Shown: positions 1 to 6,122, counted from the first letter of the stretch. The stretch is 6,510 nucleotides of DNA from an uncultured Chloroflexota bacterium (GCA_913056415.1 CAJXNA010000122.1:1-6510); one strand, 5' to 3'. Notes: generated from the letters alone by a model not told the origin. Program-made: numbers and translations.

Positions 1-417
1 TGAGACCTCGACCGGCTTGTCCGAGAGCAGGTCATCGTTTGAGAAGCGGTAGATCCACTTCTCGGTGTTGGTCCAGTTGGTGTGGACCTCGAAACGGTCG
101 ATGTCACATACAACGAGCAGCGGGGGATTCCCGAGGGCTTCCCGGTAGTCGGACACTTGTTTGTAGGCCGCGGCCAGGTTCTTGCGCTTGCCTTTGTATT
201 CCCAGGCGAAGCGGCCCTTGAGCCAGACATCGGCGAAGCCTTCGCCATCGGGTTTTCTGGCGCCTTTCTCGAAAGCGTAGAAGTCGCCGCTCGGGTCCGC
301 CTCGTTAGGAGTAGGCTCACCCAACAGGCGGCAGAGGTCGATGAAGTGCTCTTGGGCCGCAGCCCGTTCGCGCCCCTTGGAGGCGGCCCACTTCCGGACA
401 AATTCGGCTGGCGTCAT
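1..417 (-). CDS. MmeI-type (type IIL) restriction-modification enzyme, N-terminal part, cut by window edge
   Basis: An open frame reads from ATG at 417-415 through 139 codons to base 1 without a stop, so the rest of the gene lies outside the window. The protein begins MTPAEFVRKW and contains D63-x9-E73-x-K75 (FADVW...WEYKGK), followed by a helical stretch ending in a QVSDY motif. This matches the D-x9-E-x-K nuclease motif and following helix at the N-terminus of MmeI, in which one polypeptide carries endonuclease, gamma-class adenine methyltransferase and target-recognition domains. All three PD-(D/E)xK residues are present, so the nuclease part looks intact. The methyltransferase motifs (GxG SAM loop, NPPY) would lie beyond base 1 and cannot be seen. 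The ATG is preferred over an in-frame GTG at 471 because related proteins start with a similar MTxxEF sequence. It follows thrC after 59 bp and is probably an accessory defence gene. Assignment of the N-terminal domain is firm; that the full-length enzyme is intact is inference. Confidence 0.85.
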   Translation of the reverse strand, partial: MTPAEFVRKWAASKGRERAAAQEHFIDLCRLLGEPTPNEADPSGDFYAFEKGARKPDGEGFADVWLKGRFAWEYKGKRKNLAAAYKQVSDYREALGNPPLLVVCDIDRFEVHTNWTNTEKWIYRFSNDDLLSDKPVEVS

Positions 418-426
418 CGTGCCCGC

Positions 427-432
427 ATTATA
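427..432 (-). promoter_or_regulatory. Putative -10 box (TATAAT) of the MmeI-like gene
   Basis: A perfect TATAAT on the minus strand ends nine bases before the ATG at 417. Transcription would normally start six to eight bases past it, at about 418-420, which leaves a leader of zero to three bases and no room for a ribosome binding site. No convincing -35 hexamer is visible 16-18 bp upstream (the sequence there is TCCACG or CTCCAC). The box may therefore be a weak or regulator-dependent promoter giving a leaderless mRNA, or it may be chance. Confidence 0.4.
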
Positions 433-440
433 GAACGGAT

Positions 441-475
441 GGCCGTCCCCGTGGAGCAGTCGCCCCGCCACGGCC
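441..475 (-). repeat. Two overlapping inverted repeats between thrC and the MmeI-like gene
   Basis: On the minus strand CCGTGG (473-468) is complementary to CCACGG (454-449) across a 13-base loop. GGCCGT (475-470) is complementary to ACGGCC (446-441) across a longer loop. The two pairings share bases and cannot form together. No T-run follows, so this is not a standard intrinsic terminator. It overlaps the place where the -35 element of the downstream gene would sit and could be a protein binding site or a processing hairpin. In such GC-rich DNA chance is a real alternative. Confidence 0.3.
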
Positions 476-476
476 C

Positions 477-1553
477 CTAGCCAAGGGCCATCGCCCGCTC
501 CACCGCGTCCACCTCGGCCGGAACCTCGGTCATCTCGGCCTGGTCGGCGAGAGCGGTCTCCGGGTCCTTCAGGCCGTGACCGGTGATCACACAGACCACG
601 GTCTTTTCGGCCAGGTCCAGCCGCGGCCCCGCCTTCAGCAGGCCGGCCACGCAGGCCGCCGACGCGGGCTCAGCGAAGATGCCCTCTTCCCGGGCGAGCA
701 GATGGTAGGCGGCCATGATCTCATCGTCGGTAACGGCATCGATAGCGCCGCCGGACTCGTTGCTGGCGGCGAGGGCGCCCTTCCAGCTGGCCGGGTTACC
801 GATGCGGATGGCGGAGGCTACGGTCTCCGGGTTCTCCACGGGCTCACCCCGGACTATGGGTGCGGCGCCGGCGGCCTGCCAGCCCATCATCCGCGGCTTC
901 CGGGCGGCGATCTCCGCCTGATAGTACTCGACGAACCCGCGCCAGTAGGCGGTAATGTTCCCCGCGTTGCCCACCGGGATGAACAGCAGGTCGGGGGCGT
1001 CACCCAGAGCGTCCACGATCTCGAAGGCGGCGGTCTTCTGTCCCTGGATGCGGTTGGGGTTGATGGAGTTGACCATCGCCACGGGGTGGCGGCCGCTGAT
1101 CTCGCGCGCGATCTCCAGGGCGGCATCAAAGTTCCCCTGAATGGCGAGGACGCGGGCGCCGTGCGCGACCGCCTGAGCCAGCTTACCGCGGGCGATATTG
1201 CCGCGGGGCACCAGCACAAAGGCGTCCAGGCTGCAGTGGGCGGCGTAGGCGGCAGCGGAAGCGCTGGTGTTGCCGGTAGAGGCGCAGAGCACCGCCCGCG
1301 CCCCCTCCTCAACCGCCTTGGCGACGGCGACGACCATGCCGCGATCCTTGAAGGAGCCCGTGGGGTTGCACATCTCCAGCTTGAAGTACAGCCGCTGGCA
1401 GCCGACCCGCTCGCCCAGGCGGCGCGAAAGCACGAGGGGCGTCTCGCCCTCCCCCAAATACAGATCGGGGGTGGCGTCGGTGACGGGAAGGCGGTCCCGA
1501 TAGCGGTGGAGGATGCCCTCGCGGGCGCTACTATTGCTCGGCCTTGAAATCAC
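477..1553 (-). CDS. thrC: Threonine synthase (PLP-dependent)
   Basis: This cytoplasmic enzyme converts O-phospho-L-homoserine to L-threonine and phosphate, the last step of threonine synthesis. The 358-residue protein has the fold-type II PLP signature: PTGSFKDRG with Lys69 as the Schiff-base lysine, the STGNTSAS substrate loop at 92-99, the GNAGN phosphate-cup loop at 195-199, EPASAA at 295-300 and a late TGHGLKD motif at 324-330. An N-terminal LGEGETPL segment (33-40) is also typical. Its length fits the short bacterial class. The start is GTG at 1553, the only standard start codon in frame before the conserved region. It lies within the end of the upstream coiled-coil gene (23-bp overlap), and the nearest Shine-Dalgarno-like GGAG touches the start codon, so initiation probably depends on coupling to upstream translation. 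The first dozen residues are not recognisably conserved. The gene ends with TAG at 479-477. Confidence 0.95.
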   Translation of the reverse strand: MISRPSNSSAREGILHRYRDRLPVTDATPDLYLGEGETPLVLSRRLGERVGCQRLYFKLEMCNPTGSFKDRGMVVAVAKAVEEGARAVLCASTGNTSASAAAYAAHCSLDAFVLVPRGNIARGKLAQAVAHGARVLAIQGNFDAALEIAREISGRHPVAMVNSINPNRIQGQKTAAFEIVDALGDAPDLLFIPVGNAGNITAYWRGFVEYYQAEIAARKPRMMGWQAAGAAPIVRGEPVENPETVASAIRIGNPASWKGALAASNESGGAIDAVTDDEIMAAYHLLAREEGIFAEPASAACVAGLLKAGPRLDLAEKTVVCVITGHGLKDPETALADQAEMTEVPAEVDAVERAMALG

Positions 1554-2535
1554 TCCGGGTCAGCTCCTTGATCTCCTGGGTCAGCGCCTCCAGCTGGCGG
1601 CGCCGCTGCTTCTCCATGGTACGGACCAGCCGCTTGAGCTGCTCGAACACCGTCTCACGCTGCTGTCGCACCTCCTCCGCCAGCTCCATGAGGCGATCGG
1701 CCTGCCTCTGAGTGCGCTGATCGAGGCGGGCCAGGCCCTGGACGAACTCGGCGGTGCGCTCAGACAGTTCCGTGGTGGAGGACTCCATCTTGCCCAGATG
1801 CTCGATCATCTGCTGCCGCTCGAAGCGGGCGCGGTCCAGCTGCTCTTTGATCTCCCGCGTCAGACTCAGCTCTCGCTCAAACTTTGCGACCCGCTCCTCC
1901 TCGCGGTGAACCCTCTCCTCGTACAGGGTCACCCTCTCCTCCATCTCCCCGTCGCGCTTGTGGAGAGCTTCGATGTCGGTGGAGAGAGCGTCCATCCGGT
2001 GCTCCAGGCGCAGGGCGGTCTCCAGGTTGCGGGCGCCCCGGCTAGCGAGCTCCCCAACCTCATGGCCCAAGGTCTCCTGAGAATGGCGAAGCTCCGCAAC
2101 CGCCTCCTCCACGTGACGCAGAGACTCCTCCAGACGCTGGATGCGGCTCTCGAACTGGCCCACAGATTGCGCGGCGGCCTCCGCCTTCGTCAGGAGAGCG
2201 GCCCGCTCCCGGCGCTCGCGCTTAAGGTCAGACTGCTGCTGACGGCCCAGCTCCTCGGCGCGGCCGGCCAGTTCATTGTGACCGTCCTGGAGCCGGTCAG
2301 CCTGGCTGCGGAGCTCACGGATCCCCTCTTGAACGTCGGGCAGGGCAGCCGCCCCGCCGGAACCGCCGACGCTCTCCTCAAGCTTGTGCAGGCCGCTGTC
2401 CAGGTTCCATATCTGGTCCAGCGCCTGCTTCAGCTCATGCTCCACTTTGTGCAGAGCAGCCTTCGCCTGGCGGAGCTCCTCGTCCAGGTACTGGAGACGG
2501 TTCTCTGTGGAGGCTTCCTTTTTCTCCACACTCAT
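1531..2535 (-). CDS. Cytoplasmic coiled-coil protein of unknown function, between hom and thrC
   Basis: I do not recognise a characterised family. The 334-residue protein is almost entirely predicted helix rich in Glu, Arg, Gln and Leu, with heptad-like spacing of Leu/Val/Ile from about residue 11 to 57, a flexible Gly/Ala break (GGSGGAAALP, 57-66), then a long coiled coil from about 67 to 325. It has no Cys, no signal peptide and no membrane segment, and I see no catalytic motif. The ATG at 2535 lies one base after the hom stop codon, with a GAGGGTGG ribosome-binding stretch inside the end of hom. It ends in tandem TAG TAG, and thrC starts inside its last codons. This tight packing shows it is a real, co-translated gene of the hom-thrC unit. 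A scaffolding, cytoskeletal or SMC-like structural role is possible, but no specific function can be claimed. Confidence 0.85.
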   Translation of the reverse strand: MSVEKKEASTENRLQYLDEELRQAKAALHKVEHELKQALDQIWNLDSGLHKLEESVGGSGGAAALPDVQEGIRELRSQADRLQDGHNELAGRAEELGRQQQSDLKRERRERAALLTKAEAAAQSVGQFESRIQRLEESLRHVEEAVAELRHSQETLGHEVGELASRGARNLETALRLEHRMDALSTDIEALHKRDGEMEERVTLYEERVHREEERVAKFERELSLTREIKEQLDRARFERQQMIEHLGKMESSTTELSERTAEFVQGLARLDQRTQRQADRLMELAEEVRQQRETVFEQLKRLVRTMEKQRRRQLEALTQEIKELTRSDFKAEQ

Positions 2536-2536
2536 G

Positions 2537-3823
2537 TTAGTCGTCCACCCTCAGCAGGTTCCCGATGCTGACCACTTCAGGAAGATCACGAACCTGCACG
2601 GCGGTCGCCTGCACCGCCTCCTCACGGGCAGGGTGCGTCATGATCACCAGCTCCGCGGTCTGGGCCGCCTCGTCCGTCTCCTTCTGGATGACCGAGGCGA
2701 TGCTTACCTCGTGGTCGCCGAAGGCGCGGGCGATACCGGCGAGGACGCCAGGCCGGTCGACCACCTCCAGGCGAATATAGTAACGGGTCACCAGCTCTGC
2801 CAGGGGCTTAATGGCCACCTCGTCGGTGTAGCGCCAGGGAAAAGGACGGCCACCCTGGACGATAGCGCGGGCGGCGTCCAGAACGTCCGCCATGACGGCG
2901 GAAGTGGTGGGTAGAGAGCCCGCTCCGGCACCCTGGAAGAGGACCCGCCCGCTGAGATCGCCCTCGATCTGCACGGCGTTGAGAACACCGTCCACCTTGG
3001 CCAGCAGCTGCTCCTCCGGCACCAGGGTTGGGTGAACGCGCACCTGCAGGGATGAGCCCTCCCGGCGGGCGACGGCCAGCAGCTTTATGGCGTAGCCAAG
3101 CTCGCGGGCGTAGCGGAAATCGCGCGCCGCCAGGCCGCTGATCCCCTCGCGACGAATGTCGTCAGGGCCGATGTGGGTGTGGAAGGCCAGGCTGGCGAGG
3201 ATCGCCAGCTTGTAAGCGGCGTCGTGCCCATCGATGTCGTTGGTCGGGTCGGCTTCGGCATAGCCCAGCTGCTGCGCCTGGGCCAGGGCAGTGGCGAAGT
3301 CCAGGCCATCCCTGCTCATGCGAGTGAGGATGTAGTTGGTGGTGCCGTTGATAATGGCACGGACACTGGATATCTCGTTAGCGGAAAGGTCGCGCTTGAG
3401 GGGAGAGATGATGGGAATGCCGCCACCGACGCTGGCCTCGTAAAGGATATCCACCCCTTTCTCGGCCGCCAGGCTTAGCAGCTCCGGCCCGTGTTTGGCC
3501 ATCACCTCTTTGTTGGCGGTAACCACGTAACGGCCGCGGGAGAGGGCATCCCTAATGAGACCGTAAGCGGGATGCTCACCGCCTAGCAACTCTACGACGA
3601 TGTCCACATCGCCGGATACGGCCTCCTCCGCATCGTCCGTAAGGAGGCTGGGGTCAAGCTTGACCGCCCGCTCCTTGTCCAGGTGACGTACGAGGACACG
3701 TCGCAGCGCGAGGGAGGCGCCGACGCGCTGGGAGTAGGTGTCAGCTCTCTCCCTGAGAGCGCCGGCGACGCCGCCGCCAACGACTCCCAGACCCAGCAGC
3801 ACGATGTTTACCTGTGCGGCCAC
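2537..3823 (-). CDS. hom: Homoserine dehydrogenase with C-terminal ACT domain
   Basis: It reduces L-aspartate 4-semialdehyde to L-homoserine with NAD(P)H, the branch point toward threonine and methionine. Counting from GTG at 3823 gives 428 residues, the usual size for the monofunctional ACT-containing enzyme. The Rossmann loop GLGVVGGG is at 11-18, VTANKE with Lys105 at 101-106, SVGGGIP at 131-137, and the active-site block GYAEADPTND...DAAYK at 187-205. Glu190, Asp201 and Lys205 match the spacing of the catalytic Glu208/Asp219/Lys223 of the yeast enzyme. The ACT domain (about 350-428, VVDRPGVLAGIA) suggests feedback control by threonine, by family knowledge. An open frame extends upstream to 3940 inside the preceding gene, but that 39-residue extension is unlike the family, so GTG 3823 is chosen. 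An AGGAGG at 3855-3850 is too far away to serve it well, while a nearer GGTGGT is weak, so the exact start is less certain than the identity. Confidence 0.95.
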   Translation of the reverse strand: MAAQVNIVLLGLGVVGGGVAGALRERADTYSQRVGASLALRRVLVRHLDKERAVKLDPSLLTDDAEEAVSGDVDIVVELLGGEHPAYGLIRDALSRGRYVVTANKEVMAKHGPELLSLAAEKGVDILYEASVGGGIPIISPLKRDLSANEISSVRAIINGTTNYILTRMSRDGLDFATALAQAQQLGYAEADPTNDIDGHDAAYKLAILASLAFHTHIGPDDIRREGISGLAARDFRYARELGYAIKLLAVARREGSSLQVRVHPTLVPEEQLLAKVDGVLNAVQIEGDLSGRVLFQGAGAGSLPTTSAVMADVLDAARAIVQGGRPFPWRYTDEVAIKPLAELVTRYYIRLEVVDRPGVLAGIARAFGDHEVSIASVIQKETDEAAQTAELVIMTHPAREEAVQATAVQVRDLPEVVSIGNLLRVDD

Positions 3824-3836
3824 CGCACCACCACCG

Positions 3837-4904
3837 CTAGCCCCCTTGACCTCCTGTAACCGGGACCGATTGTTGGGTGTAGGCGCGGTCGACAGCCCAC
3901 TCAGCCTTCTTTTGATCGTAGTTGTCTGCGCCCGGGACAACGCTGATCACGATGTCGAGGGACTGCCTCTTCTCCTGAACCCAGCTGTCGAATGCACGCC
4001 TGGCCAGCGGCGTTCTCTGGTCCTCCTCAACTTCGCGGTCCTCGGCCTTCTCCTCCATCTCGATGACCAACACCCCCTGGGGCAGAGGGATGGTGGTGAT
4101 CTCGTTGGGCTCCAGTGCGAACACCAACTCCTCCGTAGAGGCGTCCAACACGCCTCTCGGCACCCAACCCACTTCGCCGCCGCTGTCCTTGGTCCCCACA
4201 TCCAGGGAGTTCTCGGCAGCCAGGGCAGCAAAATCCTCGCCCGCCTCTATCTGATCCCGAATCTCCTGCGCCGTCTCATCCGTGGTGACCAGTATCTGGC
4301 GGTAGCGTACGGACTCCGCCGATGGGGAGAGCTCAGCCTCAAACATCTCCAGCAGCTTGACCTGGAGAACCGCTGCCTCAATCATATCGCTAAATTCCAA
4401 CTCAGAGAGGCCGCTGCGGGCCAGCTCCTGCTGGTAGACGACATCGAAGGTTTCGTCGTCAGCGGTGATGCCCAGGCGGGTGGCGATCTCCTGCAGTATC
4501 TCCTCTTCACTGGCGGTAATGTCGAACTCGTCCGCGAAGCGGCGCACTATCTCCTCCTGGATAAGGAGCTCTGACGTCGCCGGCAGGGCGGTAACCGGTT
4601 GGGTGGCGTCCGTGCCCTGACCACCTAACTGGTCCACGTATATCCTCAGGCGGTTGCTGAAGTGGTCCAGCCGGAAGCGGGTATCATCCACCCGGACTGC
4701 GGTAGACCCGGGGCGGCCCTGGGTCTCCAGATAATCGGCAAGAAATGCATAGCCGAGAATAGCCAATGCTAAGCCGATGAGCAGGCTGATGGCAACCGCC
4801 CCGTAGAACTGAAAGCCGCGTCCGAGAACGCGGCTTCCGATCGCGCCTCGGGGCCGGTCCCAGGCGGGCGTGGGTATCTTCGCCTGACGGCGCCTCTTAG
4901 GCAC
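3837..4904 (-). CDS. Membrane-anchored SurA/PrsA-like parvulin-domain protein (PpiC family)
   Basis: A basic cytoplasmic N-terminus (MPKRRRQ, more Arg to residue 29) precedes one hydrophobic segment at about 32-54 (AVAISLLIGLALAILGYAFL). There is no lipobox cysteine, so it is predicted to be a signal-anchored protein with its body outside the membrane. Residues 70-190 form a helical SurA-N-like chaperone region. Residues 198-286 match the PpiC parvulin domain: ILV at 204-206, the GGEVGW motif at 242-247 and GVLVIEM at 277-283. Parvulins catalyse prolyl cis-trans isomerisation and help exported proteins fold. Both conserved histidines are replaced (Gln203 in the usual HILV position, Leu279 in the usual GYHII position), so isomerase activity is doubtful and a chaperone role is more likely. 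The GTG start at 4904 has a well-placed AAGGAGA. The gene sits between rpsR and hom and ends 13 bp before the hom start. Confidence 0.85.
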   Translation of the reverse strand: MPKRRRQAKIPTPAWDRPRGAIGSRVLGRGFQFYGAVAISLLIGLALAILGYAFLADYLETQGRPGSTAVRVDDTRFRLDHFSNRLRIYVDQLGGQGTDATQPVTALPATSELLIQEEIVRRFADEFDITASEEEILQEIATRLGITADDETFDVVYQQELARSGLSELEFSDMIEAAVLQVKLLEMFEAELSPSAESVRYRQILVTTDETAQEIRDQIEAGEDFAALAAENSLDVGTKDSGGEVGWVPRGVLDASTEELVFALEPNEITTIPLPQGVLVIEMEEKAEDREVEEDQRTPLARRAFDSWVQEKRQSLDIVISVVPGADNYDQKKAEWAVDRAYTQQSVPVTGGQGG

Positions 4905-4983
4905 GCGCCGTCTCCTTCCGCGGACTAAGCCGGAGAAACATCTCGGGATCCAGCGTCGCCCCGATGTGGGGCAGGGCGTGACG
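4905..4983 (-). other. Intergenic spacer between rpsR and the parvulin gene, with Shine-Dalgarno and small hairpin
   Basis: AAGGAGA at 4917-4911 lies six bases before the GTG of the parvulin gene and supports that start. A five-base-pair hairpin GCCCC-ACATC-GGGGC occupies 4972-4958. No T-run follows it, so it is unlikely to terminate transcription; it might slow RNases or mark a processing point. After the rpsR stop the same frame stays open for 28 more codons to TAA at 4899-4897, overlapping the parvulin start by six bases (4904-4899). It contains an ATG at 4941 that would give a 14-residue peptide. I see no promoter here. Confidence 0.5.
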
Positions 4984-5388
4984 CTACCGGAACGGAGTCA
5001 CCCCCATACGGACATGTTCCGCCGTGTAAGGGAGCAGGGCCAGATGGCGCGCCCGCTTGATCGCCTGCGCCAGCGCCCGCTGGTGCTTGGCGCAGGTCCC
5101 CGTCTTGCGCCGCGTATCTATGCGCCCGCGGTCTGAGACGAAGCGCCGCAGAAAGTTGAAGTCCTTATAGTCTACAAACGCCATCTTCTCCACGCACATG
5201 ACGCAGGGACGCCGGCGTCCCCGGCCGCGGCGCCGCGGCCGGTCCTGGTTCTCTAGATCCCGTTGCCGGGGAGCAGGACGCTCTCCAGCGGTTGAAGCGG
5301 GTGCGGCTGCAGCAGCGGGTGCGGCTGCATCGGCCTGCTCAGCAACAGGCTGCTCCTGCTCCGTCTCCTGCTCTGTCTCTCTCTCCAT
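4984..5388 (-). CDS. rpsR: Small-subunit ribosomal protein bS18 with long N-terminal extension
   Basis: bS18 binds with bS6 on the platform of the 30S subunit. The conserved core runs from about residue 61 to 122: RPCVMC, FVDYKDFNFLRRFVSDRGRI, RRKTGTCAKHQRALAQAIKRARHLALLPY. Cys62, Cys65, Cys99 and His102 form a possible zinc-binding set, as in the cysteine-containing versions of this protein family. The protein has 134 residues where 75-100 is usual. The excess is an N-terminal tail: first Glu/Gln-rich with ETEQ repeats (4-11), then Ala/Pro-rich (20-33), then an Arg-rich stretch (51-60). A 14-residue tail (YTAEHVRMGVTPFR) follows the core. The ATG at 5388 is supported by GGAAG just upstream and by the six-base gap from the ssb stop. 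An internal start would lose this placement. The long acidic-then-basic tail is probably disordered. Confidence 0.97.
   Translation of the reverse strand: MERETEQETEQEQPVAEQADAAAPAAAAAPASTAGERPAPRQRDLENQDRPRRRGRGRRRPCVMCVEKMAFVDYKDFNFLRRFVSDRGRIDTRRKTGTCAKHQRALAQAIKRARHLALLPYTAEHVRMGVTPFR
5296..5329 (-). repeat. Tandem 18-bp repeat inside the rpsR N-terminal extension
   Basis: A 16-base sequence (AGCGGGTGCGGCTGCA on the plus strand) occurs identically at 5296-5311 and 5314-5329, an 18-bp period. Read on the coding strand it gives two Ala-rich units of six codons with one Pro each. Together with the repeated ETEQ codons near 5364-5382 it suggests that the S18 tail grew by in-frame slippage or duplication. 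Confidence 0.75.
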
Positions 5389-5394
5389 ACTTCC

Positions 5395-5811
5395 TTACTC
5401 GAACGGTATCTCTTCGGCTTCGGCGGGCGCTGATACGGCCGGTTCGCCCTCATCTTGCTCCTCCGGCAGCGGTGCGCCGCCCCGACTGTCCAGGAACAGC
5501 ACCTGATCCGCGACTACCTCTGTGCGAAAGCGCTTCTGACCTTCAGGGGTATCCCAGGAGCGGGTGCGCAGGCGGCCTTCCACGTACACCCGGCGGCCCT
5601 TCTGGAGGAACTGGCTGCACAGTTCCGCCAGCTTGCGCCAGGCCACGATGCTGAACCACTCGGTCTCCTCGCGTCGCTCGCCGTCCGGGGTGGTATAGTT
5701 GCGGGTCGCAGCCACCCGAAAGCTGGTCATGGCGTTGCCGTCCGCAGTGTAGCGCATCTCAGGATCCGCTCCCAAGTTCCCAATTATCATCACTTTGTTC
5801 AGACCGGCCAT
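5395..5811 (-). CDS. ssb: Single-stranded DNA-binding protein SSB
   Basis: SSB coats single-stranded DNA during replication, recombination and repair and recruits partners through its C-terminal tip. The 138-residue protein opens with MAGLNKVMIIGNLGADPEMRYT and shows the full OB-fold pattern: TSFRVAATRNY (29-39), EWFSIVAWRKLAELC (51-65), KGRRVYVEGRLRTRSW (71-86) and a last strand ending VVADQVLFLD (99-108). The acidic linker is short (about 110-132). The tip reads EAEEIPFE, so the usual final Phe is followed by one extra Glu, which is unusual because partners normally contact the Phe carboxylate. The ATG at 5811 has a near-ideal AAGGAGG at 5824-5818, six bases away. The stop is six bases before rpsR. 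Its place between rpsF and rpsR is the common bacterial arrangement and supports the identification. Confidence 0.97.
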   Translation of the reverse strand: MAGLNKVMIIGNLGADPEMRYTADGNAMTSFRVAATRNYTTPDGERREETEWFSIVAWRKLAELCSQFLQKGRRVYVEGRLRTRSWDTPEGQKRFRTEVVADQVLFLDSRGGAPLPEEQDEGEPAVSAPAEAEEIPFE

Positions 5812-5817
5812 CTCCCC

Positions 5818-5824
5818 CCTCCTT
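5818..5824 (-). promoter_or_regulatory. Strong Shine-Dalgarno site of ssb (AAGGAGG)
   Basis: AAGGAGG followed by a G-run lies six bases before the ssb ATG and within the 23-base gap after rpsF. It is the best match to the anti-Shine-Dalgarno sequence in the window, suggesting that ssb is translated more strongly than its neighbours and independently of rpsF coupling. Confidence 0.8.
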
Positions 5825-5834
5825 TCGGGACCTC

Positions 5835-6122
5835 CTACTCCTCCAGTTTCACAACCAGGTGCCTAATGACGTCATCCGCTAATTTCAGATTCTCCTCAAG
5901 AGCTTGCAGGCGTTGAGGGTCAAGGCTGAGTTGCGCCACCACGTAGCTGCCCTCCTGGTGCCGGTCAATGGCGTAGGCCAGCCTACGGCGGCCCCAGGGA
6001 GTTACCTCCTTGACCTGACCACCCTGTTCAGCGATGAACTGCTGCACCCGCTCCACTGTGGCCGAAACATCGTCGTCCTCCACCTCCGGGCTTACTATCA
6101 TCACCAGCTCGTAATCGCGCAA
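5835..6122 (-). CDS. rpsF: Small-subunit ribosomal protein bS6
   Basis: bS6 forms a heterodimer with bS18 on the 30S platform, next to 16S rRNA helices 22/23. The 95-residue protein begins MRDYELVMIVSPE and has the ferredoxin-like S6 pattern: a first strand, helix 13-33, strand VKEVTPWGRRRLAYAID (37-53), strand EGSYVVAQLSLD (57-68), helix LQALEENLKLADDVIRHLVVKLEE (72-95). The length is typical; there is no acidic C-terminal tail. The start is TTG at 6122, which fits the family's MRxYEL opening and has GGAGG at 6131-6127, four bases away, a somewhat short spacing. It is the first gene after the promoter at 6199-6227 and is followed by ssb after 23 bp. Confidence 0.97.
   Translation of the reverse strand: MRDYELVMIVSPEVEDDDVSATVERVQQFIAEQGGQVKEVTPWGRRRLAYAIDRHQEGSYVVAQLSLDPQRLQALEENLKLADDVIRHLVVKLEE

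Noticed and set aside
418..471. Upstream GTG start for the MmeI-like gene at 471
   Set aside because: It would add 18 residues unlike the family N-terminus and has poor ribosome-binding spacing; kept only as an alternative.
82..480. Plus-strand open frame (132 codons) at the left end
   Set aside because: The minus strand here encodes a recognisable MmeI N-terminus with the nuclease motif; the plus frame has no similarity I can name.
576..1547. Plus-strand open frame (323 codons) opposite thrC
   Set aside because: It is the antisense shadow of a gene with clear catalytic motifs; the Gly/Leu/His-rich composition is typical of reverse frames in GC-rich DNA.
1513..2571. Long plus-strand open frame (352 codons) opposite the coiled-coil gene
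   Set aside because: It is Leu/Gln-rich nonsense produced by reading the Glu/Arg/Leu-rich coiled coil backwards, has no family motif, and opposes a tightly packed operon on the minus strand.
3824..3940. N-terminal extension of Hom by 39 residues
   Set aside because: It lies inside the parvulin gene, is unlike the family N-terminus, and the Rossmann loop falls at the usual distance from GTG 3823.
3738..4574. Plus-strand open frame (278 codons) across hom and the parvulin gene
   Set aside because: It crosses two supported minus-strand genes and shows no recognisable domain or ribosome binding site.
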